Shown here one piece after another: positions 34,824 to 44,434 of a DNA stretch of 64,000 nucleotides; position 1 is the first letter of the stretch; every line of letters starts with the position of its first letter. Below the pieces are notes generated by a model. The model was given only the letters and a program-made list of their open reading frames with translations. It had not been told where the DNA came from and ran no database searches. The position numbers and the translations under genes were made by a program. This DNA comes from G963663365 sp963663365. GTDB lineage: Bacteria; Hinthialibacterota; Hinthialibacteria; Hinthialibacterales; G963663365. Location: contig CAXXIH010000002.1 in NCBI GenBank assembly GCA_963663365.2, positions 124,001 to 188,000 on the forward strand. Direction: 5' to 3'.

Positions 34824-35366
34824 CTAAAAGATGGAATCAATTGTAATCAGGGCGACCATGATTGCGCCGAGGGTGAATTTCCCGATGGTTCCAAATAGAC
34901 GCCCCCACATTGCAGCGCGGCCCACAGTCATTCCATCCTCCAGGGTACGTCCTTTCCACCGTTCACCGACATAAGCACCTCCGAATGCGCCAATACAACC
35001 GCCAGCCAAAGCGCCAATGATCGGCCCCAAGATGGGAACGGGGACAGCGATAACAGCCCCGATGAGACTTCCAATCAAAGCACCGACAAGCGACAAAGCC
35101 GCGGATCTTCGGCTGGCGCCTTCTTTGGCCGCTCCGGCAGCGCTGGCGGCAAATTCGATGATCTCTCCTAAAACCGCCAGCACAAACGCGATGCCGACCA
35201 CTGACCAGCTGACACCATGGCCTTCGGACGCAGGAAAGACATAGGCAAACAGCGCCGTGCAACATACGACAATCCAATTCCCGGGAATCATCAACAGAGA
35301 GGATGCCAAGGCAATCAGGTTGAATACGAGCAAAAAACAAGCGCTGAGATAGTAAATCCAATCCAT
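34824..35366 (-). CDS. DUF456 family membrane protein
   Basis: The 180-residue protein has an N-terminal hydrophobic pair around MIPGNWIVVCCTALFAYVFP. It then has the Gly/Ala-rich repeats typical of DUF456, such as LSLVGALIGSLIGAVIAVPV, LGPIIGALAGGCIGAFGGAY and AAMWGRLFGTIGKFTLGAIM. Family members are small inner-membrane proteins of unknown function. The gene is convergent with the membrane glycosyltransferase-like gene and no SD is obvious. Confidence 0.85.
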   Translation of the reverse strand: MDWIYYLSACFLLVFNLIALASSLLMIPGNWIVVCCTALFAYVFPASEGHGVSWSVVGIAFVLAVLGEIIEFAASAAGAAKEGASRRSAALSLVGALIGSLIGAVIAVPVPILGPIIGALAGGCIGAFGGAYVGERWKGRTLEDGMTVGRAAMWGRLFGTIGKFTLGAIMVALITIDSIF

Positions 35367-35681
35367 TAGACCGGTGTATCCTTACTCATACCATAAGGAA
35401 TAGAGTTGGGCATTGTCCACATTCAATTCAAGAGTCACTACTTTATTTACGAGAGAAGCCTCGGATTGATTCAAAAATTCGATTTTTCCGGTGAGCTGAT
35501 TGCCTGCGGCGTCCACCAGCAACTGTTATAGCAAGCTCTCGGCATTGATGGTAATTGAGGATACCATAGCTGACAAGCGGATTTTTCGTCACATGAATTG
35601 ACTGCATAGGAACACGGCGACAATGCTCAATTTTGGACAAATATAGTCCAATGAGATGTTTTTAATGAAAAGGAAAACAGA
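35367..35681. other. Intergenic region with an inverted repeat before the cysteine hydrolase
   Basis: No gene or repeat cassette is seen in these 315 bases. TTGGAC (35633-35638) and GTCCAA (35646-35651) form an inverted repeat around a 7-base A/T-rich spacer, 30 bases before the hydrolase ATG, and could be an operator. The function is inferred from position only. Confidence 0.35.
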
Positions 35682-36353
35682 ATGAGCCGATTTCTTCACG
35701 AATCCGAATTGGAAAACCATCTTTCTGTTTGGATGGAATCAGTACGTGAGTTTTCTCCCCGTTTCCGGCGGTTGGAACCGGAACATGCGGCGTTACTTGT
35801 CATCGATATGCAGAATGAGTTTTTGGCGGAAGATGGTCTTTTGCCCACATGGGGCGGTCCGGCTGTCCTGCCTCGGGTTTCGAGATTGATGGAGAGTTTT
35901 CGCAGACGGAATCGTCCGGTCATTTACACGCGTCATTGCTACTTCAATCCATCTGTGGATGGTGGTACAACCGCCGAATGGTGGGGGATGAAGGACGATA
36001 GCCCAATCTTGAACGCCGCGCTTCCATCATCTGCAATTCATAAGAGTATCGCCCCTAAAGAAGGCGAAACTGTAATTGCAAAACATCGTTACAGCGCCTT
36101 TCATGCAACCAACCTGGAATCGATCCTTCGCAATCAAGGTGTTCGTGATGTGGCCATTTGTGGCGTGGCCACCAATTGTTGCTGTGAGGCGACGGCACAC
36201 GATGCATTGTTCCGGGACTTTCACATCTTCTTTTTGGCCGATGGATGCGGTGCCAGCGATGATGCGGCTCATATCGCAACTCTTCGGGATATCGCCTGTT
36301 TCTATGGCACTGTGTTGACGTGCAAAGAGTTGGCGGATGCCCTAGAGTCCTAA
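35682..36353 (+). CDS. Isochorismatase-like cysteine hydrolase
   Basis: The 223-residue cytoplasmic protein has the cysteine-hydrolase triad: Asp42 in LLVIDMQNEFL, Lys134 in VIAKHRYSAF and Cys167 in GVATNCCCEATAHDA. The cysteine is one of three in a row (166-168), which is unusual. The family includes nicotinamidase, isochorismatase and N-carbamoyl amidases; the substrate cannot be chosen from this sequence. An N-terminal extension of about 35 residues precedes the fold. It is followed by a histidine kinase after 172 bases but is probably a separate unit. Confidence 0.87.
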   Translation: MSRFLHESELENHLSVWMESVREFSPRFRRLEPEHAALLVIDMQNEFLAEDGLLPTWGGPAVLPRVSRLMESFRRRNRPVIYTRHCYFNPSVDGGTTAEWWGMKDDSPILNAALPSSAIHKSIAPKEGETVIAKHRYSAFHATNLESILRNQGVRDVAICGVATNCCCEATAHDALFRDFHIFFLADGCGASDDAAHIATLRDIACFYGTVLTCKELADALES

Positions 36354-36525
36354 TTCAAGTGTCCAGACGTCTTGCAAACCAAGTAGCGGAAAGTTGCAAA
36401 ATTATTGACGATCTCTTACTTGGACCATAAAATGTCTATGGATAATGTAGGCAACTTAGGATCGAGACTGAGCACATAAAATCCGTCCTCATCCACTTCG
36501 TCTCATAGTGTTTGGAAATCCGGAC

Positions 36526-37668
36526 ATGCAACTAAACGAACCAGCAACCCGTTTTGCACCAGCGCAACGCGCATCGCAAGAAGAAATACTCCGTCAGGCC
36601 GAAGACTTTTCCAAGATGTCGCTGCTCTGCGATTTGTTGGATGGAGTTCCCGATATTGTTTTGGTCTTGAACAAGCAACGGCAAATCATCTTTAGCAATT
36701 ATTCAGGTATGAAAAATACGGGCCTTCATGAACGGACCCAACTCTGTGGCATCCGTCCGGGTGAAGTAATTGACTGCATTCACGCGACCGAAACCGAAGG
36801 CGGTTGCGGCACGACCGAATTTTGCCGGGAATGCGGGGCGGTGAACGCCATCTTGACAAGCCAACGAGGAGAAAAAGTCTCATTGGAATGCCGGATTGTC
36901 CAATCGGGCACAAGCGAGGCTATGGATCTTCGGGTTACGGCCGTTCCATTTAAAATCTATGAACAGGAATACACGCTCTTTACGGTTGAAGATATCAGCG
37001 ATGAAAAAAGAAGGATGGCGCTAGAGCGTATTTTCTTTCATGACATCCTCAATACCGCCGGATGTATTTTGGGGTATGCGAAAATCCTTAAAGAGGCCGA
37101 TAAAGACCGTGCCGCCGGGCTTCAAAACGATGTCTATCAACTCGCAGAAAAGATTGTCGATGAGATTAAATCGCAACGCGAATTGCTCGCAGCCGAAAAC
37201 AATGAACTCATTGTGCGTCCGGCACGATTGAACTCAAGAAGCATCCTTACGGATGTTTTAAGCACCTATGAGTTAGACGAGAATGCAATGGGGAAAACCA
37301 TTCATATCGATGAAAGGACAGAAGAGATTGAGTTTGTCAGCGATATGAATCTGCTTCGAAGAGTACTGGGCAATTTGGTTAAAAACGCACTCGAAGCCTG
37401 CTCAACCGGAGATACGGTAACAATAGGCTGTAGCCGTTTCGATGAAATGGCGCAGTTTTTTGTGCACAACCCGGGTTATATGCCGAAAGATGTGCAACTC
37501 AACATATTTCAGCGTTCTTTTTCGACAAAAGGTACAGGCCGTGGATTGGGGACTTATAGTATTTTGCTATTAACGGAGCGATATCTTAAAGGAAACGTTT
37601 CGTTTACTTCGGATCCATCGGCGGGGACCTGCTTTTATGCGCGTTTCCCGCTTTCGCTTGAAGTGTAG
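36526..37668 (+). CDS. PAS-domain sensor histidine kinase with a cysteine-rich PAS
   Basis: The 380-residue protein has no membrane segment. A PAS domain lies at about 30-160 (LLDGVPDIVLVLNKQRQIIF) and contains five cysteines at 74, 84, 94, 100 and 103 (GGCGTTEFCRECGAVNAI), suggestive of a metal or Fe-S site. The HisKA-like segment RIFFHDILNTAGCILGYAKI holds the phosphoacceptor His172. The ATPase follows with the N box VLGNLVKNALEAC and the G boxes GTGRGLGTYSILLL. An in-frame GTG at 36508 is a possible start, but the ATG at 36526 has GGA 9 bases upstream. No response regulator is adjacent. Confidence 0.85.
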   Translation: MQLNEPATRFAPAQRASQEEILRQAEDFSKMSLLCDLLDGVPDIVLVLNKQRQIIFSNYSGMKNTGLHERTQLCGIRPGEVIDCIHATETEGGCGTTEFCRECGAVNAILTSQRGEKVSLECRIVQSGTSEAMDLRVTAVPFKIYEQEYTLFTVEDISDEKRRMALERIFFHDILNTAGCILGYAKILKEADKDRAAGLQNDVYQLAEKIVDEIKSQRELLAAENNELIVRPARLNSRSILTDVLSTYELDENAMGKTIHIDERTEEIEFVSDMNLLRRVLGNLVKNALEACSTGDTVTIGCSRFDEMAQFFVHNPGYMPKDVQLNIFQRSFSTKGTGRGLGTYSILLLTERYLKGNVSFTSDPSAGTCFYARFPLSLEV

Positions 37669-37674
37669 AATTTA

Positions 37675-38200
37675 TGCCGGGGGAGCCTACAGCGCTTTTG
37701 TGTGGGTGTTGGAGAGGATTGGTGGATAGCGGGGACTTTTTTGTGATTAGCAAACCTTTGTACAGCCTCTTGCGCCTTACGGCGCGCAGATAAAAGATTT
37801 ATCTGCGCCACCCCATTAGAGGGAGTTGGTGGATGGGGAGATACGTGTGTATGTATAGCGGACAACGGCGCGGCAGGAGCCTTGCCCTCCCGCCCGGGTA
37901 CCCCGGTGGGCATGACGCCTAACGGCCCACGTCAGGGTACCCCTGCGGGCAAGAAGCCTAACGGCCCACGATTTCGGGGTGTATGCAAAGGATGTAGTCG
38001 GGAGGCACCCTGCGTGCCGATACGTGCATTCATTTGAATCACGAAAACACGAAAGGGGCACAAAGACACCGTTGGCAACGAGAAAGCAGCACCATGAAAG
38101 AACAAAAAGACATGAAGGATTCGCCCGGGCGCCCTAACCGGGTGTTTGATTGCTCATGGCGAAGGCCGTAATAACGTTCAAATGGGATTAAAAAATCCCC
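37675..38200. repeat. Composite intergenic repeat block
   Basis: A collapsed cassette holds gccttacggcgc and the 11-bp hairpin GCGCAGATAAA-aga-TTTATCTGCGC at 37784-37808. A GGCGCGGCAGGAGCC word lies at about 37868, then cccgggtaccccggtgggca (about 37893), gggtacccctgcgggcaaga, cacgatttcggggtgt and cacgaaaacacgaaaggggc (about 38041). No credible gene is present. Confidence 0.8.
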
Positions 38201-38267
38201 CGTATCCAGGAACGCCTAAGTGTAATAAAATCATCCTTATATCGCATACTCGATAAGGATTGAGACC

Positions 38268-41036
38268 ATGTATAGCCGTTTGTCCGTAGTATCGCTCGCC
38301 ATTTTGGCAGTCTTGCTTTTAATTGGAGAATCATTCGCAGCCGGTCCCGAGTTGGAGTGGAAATACGATACCGGCGGGCGTATCTACGCATCGCCAATGT
38401 TGGCCGATCTGGATGGTGACGGGACAGTTGAGATCATTGTATGCGCATCGCGTGCCGGTCAGATCATGTGTATGAACGGCCAAGGCGAAGTGAAGTGGAC
38501 TTACACGCTGCAAACCGGAACCTCGGATGGGATTCAGGCGACGCCATCCATTTTGGATTACGACGGTGACGGCAAAAAAGAAATCTTTTATCTGAGCAAC
38601 CGGGGTATTGCGGGATGCCTGGACTCTAACGGGACATGCATTTGGCGTACTTCCCTGGGAGAGAAGATCGACTACAACGGTTCCCTGCTAATCGATATTA
38701 ATGCGGATGGACGTATCGAGATTCTTTTCGGATCGGAAAGCGGAACTCTGTATTGCCTGGACGATACCGGACAGAAGTTATGGCATTACCAGGGCTCGGG
38801 TTCGATACGGGGGATTCCGGCTGCCGCTCAACATCCTTCATCCGGTTCGATGTATGTTTATGCATCCTTTGGGAACGGCTTTTTCAGTTGCATCGATAGC
38901 GAAGGAAAAGCGGTTTGGTCGCACCAGGAACCTGCCGAGCGAAATGAATGCCGTTCCGGCCCAGCGGTTGGCGATCTGGATGGCGATGGAAATTTAGAAG
39001 TGCTGTTCGCGACCGAAGATTTTACGGTCATTGCCTATGATGCGTTTGACGGAACAGAAGAATGGCGTTGGAAAGGAAAATTCAAGACCGATCAGACGCA
39101 TAGTTTTGCTCTTGCGGATTTTGACGGCACAGGCCGTTTGGATGTTGTCTGCGGCGACGGGCGCGGTTTAAGCGCGCCGGGCAACTTATACCGTTTACGC
39201 GACGGCAAGGCGTTATGGACTTATGAAGCGGGTGGTGGAATTGTCCAAGGGCCATCGGTTGGCGATATCGACGGGGACGGCGAACTTGAAATCCTGGCGT
39301 GCTCCCGTTCCAGCCGTCTGATCTGCCTATCCCCGGACGGAAAAGAAGAATGGAGTTTCCCCACCCAGTTCGGAACCTTAACAACCCCGGCCTTGGGGGA
39401 TGTGGACGGCGATGGTGAAGTTGAAATTGTTATTACCAGCAAGGACCGTCACATCTACTGTGTGACCATGCATGGCGCCTACAAGAAAGACCGTATGGTT
39501 TGGCCCTGCATGAATGGCGACAACCAACTAACCGGCAATGCAAACGGTATCCCCTTTGAAGCGATTCCCAGCATCCAACCGGATACTCAACTCAAAGATT
39601 TAGTACTCCAGGAGTTTTCACCATTAACACTCGGCACAAACCAAATTCGTTTGGACTATGCCAACACCAGCCATCGCCCGAAAATGCTCGAACTGGCAGC
39701 GGAAGTTTTGGGACCACAAGGCAAACGGACAACCTATACATCGGCAAAGCGTGTTGAGGCCTACACACAAGAGAACGCTGAATTCGAATTCACAGCGCTT
39801 CGCGCCGGCGAGTATGCTCTTCAGGTCCGCTTGGTCGATTTGGGATCGGGGCAGACTCAGGCATCTATCGAACAAAGTTGCGCAATGAAACCGCTTGCGG
39901 TTGAAAAACTGGAAGTCAAAACATTGCGTTCCGAAGCCAAGAAGATCATCAAATCCAAAAAGTCCAGCCGAGCCGCCGACGCTTTGCAGGCAGTGCTTAC
40001 AGCGTGGGACGATACGCTTTCCAAAAGCGAGAAGACGATAAATAACAAATCGGCAGGCGATCGCGATCTGCAGGAAACCGCAAACGGTATTCAGACTGCA
40101 TTACGTGGACTGCGGCGTTGCATGGCTCGCATTTATGCCGCAGCGGCGACGAATCCTAAGCATGTTAATGAGCTGGATTTGGCAGCTGTTCCCGAGACCG
40201 TGCTGGTCAAAGTGTTCAAAGACGAGCCTTACTTGAATGAAAAACGCGAAGCTGCGCCGATTGAAATTTCTTTAGCCGGAAACGAATACGAAGGCGCACA
40301 AATTGTTGTCGTGCCACTGTGGAAAGATTTGAATGCACTGCGGATTCAGGTGGGAGAGTGCAAACAGACGGATGGTTCAGCGGTTATTCCGGCAGAGAAT
40401 ATTCAAGTCAACCGGATCGGATATGTTGAGACACAGGTGCCTTCCTACACCTACAAAGTCGAGAAAATCGGATTTTATCCGGATGTTTTATTCCCTGACG
40501 ATCCTGTGGATGTGCCCAAAGAACAAGATGCTCAGCCATTCTTTTTAACTGTAAAAGCAGACGAGAATACGAAAGCGGGAGATTATCAGGCAGTCGTAAC
40601 GGTTACAGCTACCGGATGCAATCCGGTAGAACTCCCACTGCATGTGCATGTTTGGGATTTTCACATCTCCAAAGAAAACCATTTGCAAACCTCGCTTTGG
40701 TTCGGAGAAGGAAGTCTTAAGAGTTTCTATAAATACAATGACAGAACACCATTTGAAGTCAGGAAACGCTATTACGATCTTCATCTGGAACACCGTTCAG
40801 GTCCACTTATGAGTTTTCCATCCGGCGGCGGCGCACAAGTGGAGGATCTCCGGTATGTGATGAGTCACGGTCAAAACGCGCTTTTCTACAATTTGCCGGG
40901 CTATGTTCCCGAAAAAGACCGGCCGGTCTTCAAGGAAAAATTGCTCAAAGACCGTGAGTTGGTAAAGGCCGAAGGTTGGGACGATAAAATCTATTACTAC
41001 ACACGCGATGAAGTCGCGGTGATGGGGGCGGCATGA
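38268..41036 (+). CDS. Secreted FG-GAP/PQQ-like propeller with GH123-like domain, 5' part of a frameshifted gene
   Basis: The first part encodes 922 residues. A signal peptide (ending GESFAAG) is followed by a propeller of FG-GAP/PQQ-like blades, ADLDGDGTVEIIVCASRAGQ, DIDGDGELEILACSRSSRLI and similar, to about residue 420. A linker follows, and from about 640 a sandwich and catalytic domain of the GH123/DUF4091 type begins (ISLAGNEYEGAQIVVVPLWK, YYYTRDEVAVMG). The frame then breaks in a run of five G at 41024-41028; removing one G restores MGRHEIPQVVELSKWVRTV, which continues into the frame at 41077-41712. Either the gene is broken or one base is wrong in the assembly. GH123 acts on N-acetyl-beta-galactosaminides; here the substrate is unknown. 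Confidence 0.8.
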   Translation: MYSRLSVVSLAILAVLLLIGESFAAGPELEWKYDTGGRIYASPMLADLDGDGTVEIIVCASRAGQIMCMNGQGEVKWTYTLQTGTSDGIQATPSILDYDGDGKKEIFYLSNRGIAGCLDSNGTCIWRTSLGEKIDYNGSLLIDINADGRIEILFGSESGTLYCLDDTGQKLWHYQGSGSIRGIPAAAQHPSSGSMYVYASFGNGFFSCIDSEGKAVWSHQEPAERNECRSGPAVGDLDGDGNLEVLFATEDFTVIAYDAFDGTEEWRWKGKFKTDQTHSFALADFDGTGRLDVVCGDGRGLSAPGNLYRLRDGKALWTYEAGGGIVQGPSVGDIDGDGELEILACSRSSRLICLSPDGKEEWSFPTQFGTLTTPALGDVDGDGEVEIVITSKDRHIYCVTMHGAYKKDRMVWPCMNGDNQLTGNANGIPFEAIPSIQPDTQLKDLVLQEFSPLTLGTNQIRLDYANTSHRPKMLELAAEVLGPQGKRTTYTSAKRVEAYTQENAEFEFTALRAGEYALQVRLVDLGSGQTQASIEQSCAMKPLAVEKLEVKTLRSEAKKIIKSKKSSRAADALQAVLTAWDDTLSKSEKTINNKSAGDRDLQETANGIQTALRGLRRCMARIYAAAATNPKHVNELDLAAVPETVLVKVFKDEPYLNEKREAAPIEISLAGNEYEGAQIVVVPLWKDLNALRIQVGECKQTDGSAVIPAENIQVNRIGYVETQVPSYTYKVEKIGFYPDVLFPDDPVDVPKEQDAQPFFLTVKADENTKAGDYQAVVTVTATGCNPVELPLHVHVWDFHISKENHLQTSLWFGEGSLKSFYKYNDRTPFEVRKRYYDLHLEHRSGPLMSFPSGGGAQVEDLRYVMSHGQNALFYNLPGYVPEKDRPVFKEKLLKDRELVKAEGWDDKIYYYTRDEVAVMGAA

Positions 41037-41076
41037 GATACCTCAGGTTGTTGAACTCAGCAAGTGGGTCCGTACA

Positions 41077-41712
41077 GTGAATCCCGACTGGCCTCTTTTC
41101 CAAACCAGCGCGCCCGAACTGTCACTTTTCGGCGGTGTGGATGTGTGGTGCCCAGTCATCGATGTGTTCAATCCTTATGTGCTCAAACAACGAATGGAAC
41201 GCGGCGAACGGCTTTGGTTCTATACGGTTTGGGGACGTCCCGGTGTGATGATTGAATTTCCGGCCACCGACCACCGTCTGATGTTCTGGCAGTGTTGGAA
41301 ATACGGCGCTGAAGGATTTTTGTATTGGGGCACAACCCACTGGGCTTTTAACATGCAAGGTGACAAGCGTTGGCCGGAAGTCCCTTGGAAACCTTGGAAC
41401 AGTCAGCCAGGTCACCATGGCTGCGGATACTTGGTCTATCCGGGCCCGGACGGTGTGCCTTATAGTTCGGTTCGGTTTGAAGGTGTCCGTGACGGGATCG
41501 AGGATTATGAGTATTTCTATTTGCTCAAGCAACTTATGGAAAAGGCCAGTTTGCAATTGCCCGCCGAACTACGTCAGCGCGCTGAACAAGAACTTGCAAT
41601 AACACCCGATGTGCTCGTGGATCACAAGAACTTTACAGACGATCCAGCCGTGATTTTATCGGCGCGTGAACGCTTGGCCGGTCTTATTGAGGAAATACAG
41701 TCCAAGTTGTAG
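41077..41712 (+). CDS. GH123-like/DUF4091 domain, 3' part of a frameshifted gene
   Basis: The 211-residue continuation starts at an internal ATG but is really the C-terminus of the preceding gene; the shared frame is already open from 41032. It carries GVDVWCPVIDVFNPYVLKQR, the glycosidase-like SLFGGVDVWC, WYTVWGRPG-type segment LWFYTVWGRPGVMIEFPATD and the C-terminal GVRDGIEDYEYFYLLKQLME typical of DUF4091. It is probably not translated on its own because no ribosome site precedes it. Confidence 0.75.
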   Translation: MNPDWPLFQTSAPELSLFGGVDVWCPVIDVFNPYVLKQRMERGERLWFYTVWGRPGVMIEFPATDHRLMFWQCWKYGAEGFLYWGTTHWAFNMQGDKRWPEVPWKPWNSQPGHHGCGYLVYPGPDGVPYSSVRFEGVRDGIEDYEYFYLLKQLMEKASLQLPAELRQRAEQELAITPDVLVDHKNFTDDPAVILSARERLAGLIEEIQSKL

Positions 41713-41725
41713 AGCGAAACTTGCG

Positions 41726-41747
41726 GCCCGGCGGTTTTCCGCCGGGC
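41726..41747 (+). other. Strong hairpin downstream of the GH123-like gene
   Basis: GCCCGGCGG and CCGCCGGGC form a perfect 9-bp stem around TTTT, 14 bases after the stop. No U-tract follows, so it is at best an atypical terminator or an RNA-stabilising hairpin. Confidence 0.5.
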
Positions 41748-41932
41748 AAGTGGTGACGGGAACAAAAGAAATTCGTATTCCGGGCAGGGATACGCTTGGA
41801 CAGAGGCGATGGGCACACTGCATCCATTTGCCCGGCACCGTTATTCTGTTTCCAGAGAGTTTTTCGCGCTGTTTATTGCGTGCGGCATGTAGTTGACGTT
41901 TGACCGCACAGGAACGATTTCCGGACTTACGA

Positions 41933-43309
41933 ATGAATATCCCTTCAGCACCACCTGCGGATTGCCCTAAGCCCCTTTCGCATTATTTTGGCGCGGTCTG
42001 GAAACTTTCATGGCCTACATTGATCTATGCATTCCTGGAAGCGGGTATGGGCTTGGTCGATGTTTATTATGCCAGTTACCTTGGAACGGAAGGCGTGGCA
42101 GCGATCGGATTTTCGAGACAGCTGTTCCTGGTGCTCCAAGTCGGAACCATCTCCATTACAACAGGAACGTTAACGTTAATCTCACAACACTACGGCGGGA
42201 AACGTTACGATGCGGTAGCTTCAGCGGCTTTTCATTCATTTATTCTAGCTCTAACCATAGGAATCGGGCTGGGCATTGTGGGAGTTCTCATGGCCGCTCC
42301 CGGACTACGTTTGCTTGGTGCGAAAGAGGCGGTCTTGGCGGGAGGGACGGGATATTTGCGTGTTTTGCTAGGCGGGATTGTGTTTATGTTATTGAATTAC
42401 GCTGCAAGCGCCATTTTTCGGGCGATGGGCGATGCCATCACACCGCTTAAAATCAGTTCGGCGATTCTTTTGCTCAATGCTGTCATAAGTTATTACTTTG
42501 CTTTTGGAGCCGGAAACTGGCCGGGAATGGGCTTGCCGGGGATTGCATTGGGGACAATTACCGCACGCGGATTGGGCGCGGCTATTTCGATATCTATTTT
42601 ATCCGCCAAGGGCCGCGAGATCCATCTAACGCCTCGGATACCATTGCAGGTGAACATTCTAAGCCAACTGCTTCGAATCGGTTTGCCCGCCGGGCTTTCG
42701 GGCCTTTTGCGTAACGGCGCACGGATTATCTTCTTTGCCATGGTCGCCTCAACTGTTGCGGGAACGGCCGCGGCCGCCGCAGCCACGGTGGGATTTCAAT
42801 TACGGATGATGGCGATTATGCCAGCCTTGGCTTTTCAAGCATCCTGCGCCGCATTAGTCGGACAAAGTATTGGGGGCGGTGATATCCCAGGCGCAGTCCG
42901 TCTGAGCTGGACAACAATCTTTTACTGCCTATGCCTGGGGATTGGGATTAGCATTTGCACGTATGCTTTTTCAGGACAGGTTATGGCAATTATGACGGAC
43001 TCACACACTGTTACGGCCATCGGCGTGCTGACGCTTTCGGCGATTGCATTCGAGCAACTGTGCACCAGTATTTCGATTGTGGCTTCCGGGGCACTGGCAG
43101 GGGCGGGAGATACCAAGCCTCCTCTGTTCTACACGGCGGCCTGCCAGTGGCTGCTCTTGCTTCCGTTAACCTACATCCTGGCTTCAGAATCGATGTACGA
43201 TGTCCAAGGCGCTTGGGTGGCGTGGTGTATTGTAGCCACGCTACAAATGGTCTTGACTCTTGCACGATTTGCACGCGGCCAATGGAAAACGATCAATATT
43301 CATGCGTAA
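41933..43309 (+). CDS. MATE-family multidrug/organic cation exporter
   Basis: The 458-residue protein has twelve hydrophobic segments in two related halves, with MATE-like motifs: KLSWPTLIYAFLEAGMGLVD at the start, TLISQHYGGKRYDAVAS, RAMGDAITPLKISSAILLLN and RIGLPAGLSGLLRNGARIIF in the second half. The C-terminal half repeats SGALAGAGDTKPPLFYTA. MATE pumps use Na+ or H+ gradients. The ATG at 41933 is chosen over a TTG at 41900 because the longer form adds a hydrophilic tail. apbE lies 57 bases downstream on the same strand. Confidence 0.88.
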   Translation: MNIPSAPPADCPKPLSHYFGAVWKLSWPTLIYAFLEAGMGLVDVYYASYLGTEGVAAIGFSRQLFLVLQVGTISITTGTLTLISQHYGGKRYDAVASAAFHSFILALTIGIGLGIVGVLMAAPGLRLLGAKEAVLAGGTGYLRVLLGGIVFMLLNYAASAIFRAMGDAITPLKISSAILLLNAVISYYFAFGAGNWPGMGLPGIALGTITARGLGAAISISILSAKGREIHLTPRIPLQVNILSQLLRIGLPAGLSGLLRNGARIIFFAMVASTVAGTAAAAAATVGFQLRMMAIMPALAFQASCAALVGQSIGGGDIPGAVRLSWTTIFYCLCLGIGISICTYAFSGQVMAIMTDSHTVTAIGVLTLSAIAFEQLCTSISIVASGALAGAGDTKPPLFYTAACQWLLLLPLTYILASESMYDVQGAWVAWCIVATLQMVLTLARFARGQWKTINIHA

Positions 43310-43366
43310 ATAAAAGGCATCAATTCTCAAGGGTCTGATTTGGATTCATTGGAATCATCAACGATT

Positions 43367-44431
43367 ATGAATAGACGTCAAAAAATATGCGCAGGTCTGC
43401 TAGCCGTCATCGTCATTTTGACCGCTATCGGTTTATGGAAAACAGAAGGAACGGGCTCTGATGCCTCAACACTTCTGGTCAGACATCCTGAAGGGATTAT
43501 GGGCACGACCTGCACGCTGGCTGTCGTGGCCGATGCACGCGGGAACGATGCGGCTGAAGCCGCGCTCAATGAAGCGGAAAAAGTGCTTCGTACAATCGAA
43601 GCCGCGATGAGCACCTGGATCGACACGACCGAAGTATCCCGTCTTAACCATGCAGCGGCCGGAGAGGATATCGGTCTTACACAGGATACGCTCAATGTTC
43701 TGCACGCCGCTCAAGAAGCATTGGAACAGACAGGGGGCGTGTTCGATATCACATGCCGTCCGCTCATCGAACTTTGGCGTAAAGCGGGGAAAGAAGGAAC
43801 ATTGCCAACCGAACAAGCAATTGCCGAAGCGCGGGATGCTTCACATTGGGACTGGATTGTCCTTTCGGAAACCGGGGCAGTCAAAAAGAAAAGCACAGCG
43901 CGGGTTGATCTTGGGGGAATTGCGAAAGGATACGCTATCGATAAGGCGCTGGATTGTTTTCGTAATACGGGATTTCCGGGAGCGATGGTGGATATTGGGG
44001 GGGATTTGGCATGTTACCGTGCGCCGGACAGTTCCAAAGATTGGATTATCGACATCAAGAATCCATTTAGCCAGGATGCATTGGCTCATTTACAAATTCA
44101 CGAAGGCGCAGTTTGTACCAGCGGCAATTACGCGCGGTATTCTACGATTGGTGGCAAACGATACAGCCATATTATCGATCCCCGGAGTGGGTGGCCTACG
44201 GAAACGGCCCCCTCGGTAACCGTTGTGGCGCATTCGGCCATGCAAGCGGATATTTGGGCAACGGCATTAAGTGTGAAAGGTCCGGATGGATTGGCGACCT
44301 TGCCCGTGGGTATTGAGGCGAGCGTGGTTACCGGCACATCGGATGAGTACGATGTTTTTTGTACGGAAGGTTTTGTGGGATTAATTAAAGGTGAAGTTCC
44401 GAAATTAAAGGTGGTTGAGAACGTAAGATAG
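43367..44431 (+). CDS. apbE: FAD:protein FMN transferase
   Basis: The 354-residue protein has an N-terminal signal/anchor (MNRRQKICAGLLAVIVILTA) and all ApbE signatures: MGTTCTLAV, STWIDTTEVSRLN, GVFDITCRPLIELWR, RVDLGGIAKGYAIDKALD, GAMVDIGGDL, SGNYARY and HIIDPRSGWPTE. ApbE attaches FMN to threonine in periplasmic proteins, and the RnfG and RnfD targets lie less than 6 kb away. It follows the MATE gene and may share its transcript. A TTG at 43340 is an alternative start. Good match. Confidence 0.95.
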   Translation: MNRRQKICAGLLAVIVILTAIGLWKTEGTGSDASTLLVRHPEGIMGTTCTLAVVADARGNDAAEAALNEAEKVLRTIEAAMSTWIDTTEVSRLNHAAAGEDIGLTQDTLNVLHAAQEALEQTGGVFDITCRPLIELWRKAGKEGTLPTEQAIAEARDASHWDWIVLSETGAVKKKSTARVDLGGIAKGYAIDKALDCFRNTGFPGAMVDIGGDLACYRAPDSSKDWIIDIKNPFSQDALAHLQIHEGAVCTSGNYARYSTIGGKRYSHIIDPRSGWPTETAPSVTVVAHSAMQADIWATALSVKGPDGLATLPVGIEASVVTGTSDEYDVFCTEGFVGLIKGEVPKLKVVENVR

Positions 44432-44434
44432 AAG

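Noticed and set aside
41726..41747. Intrinsic terminator
   Set aside because: The stem is strong but there is no U-tract after it.
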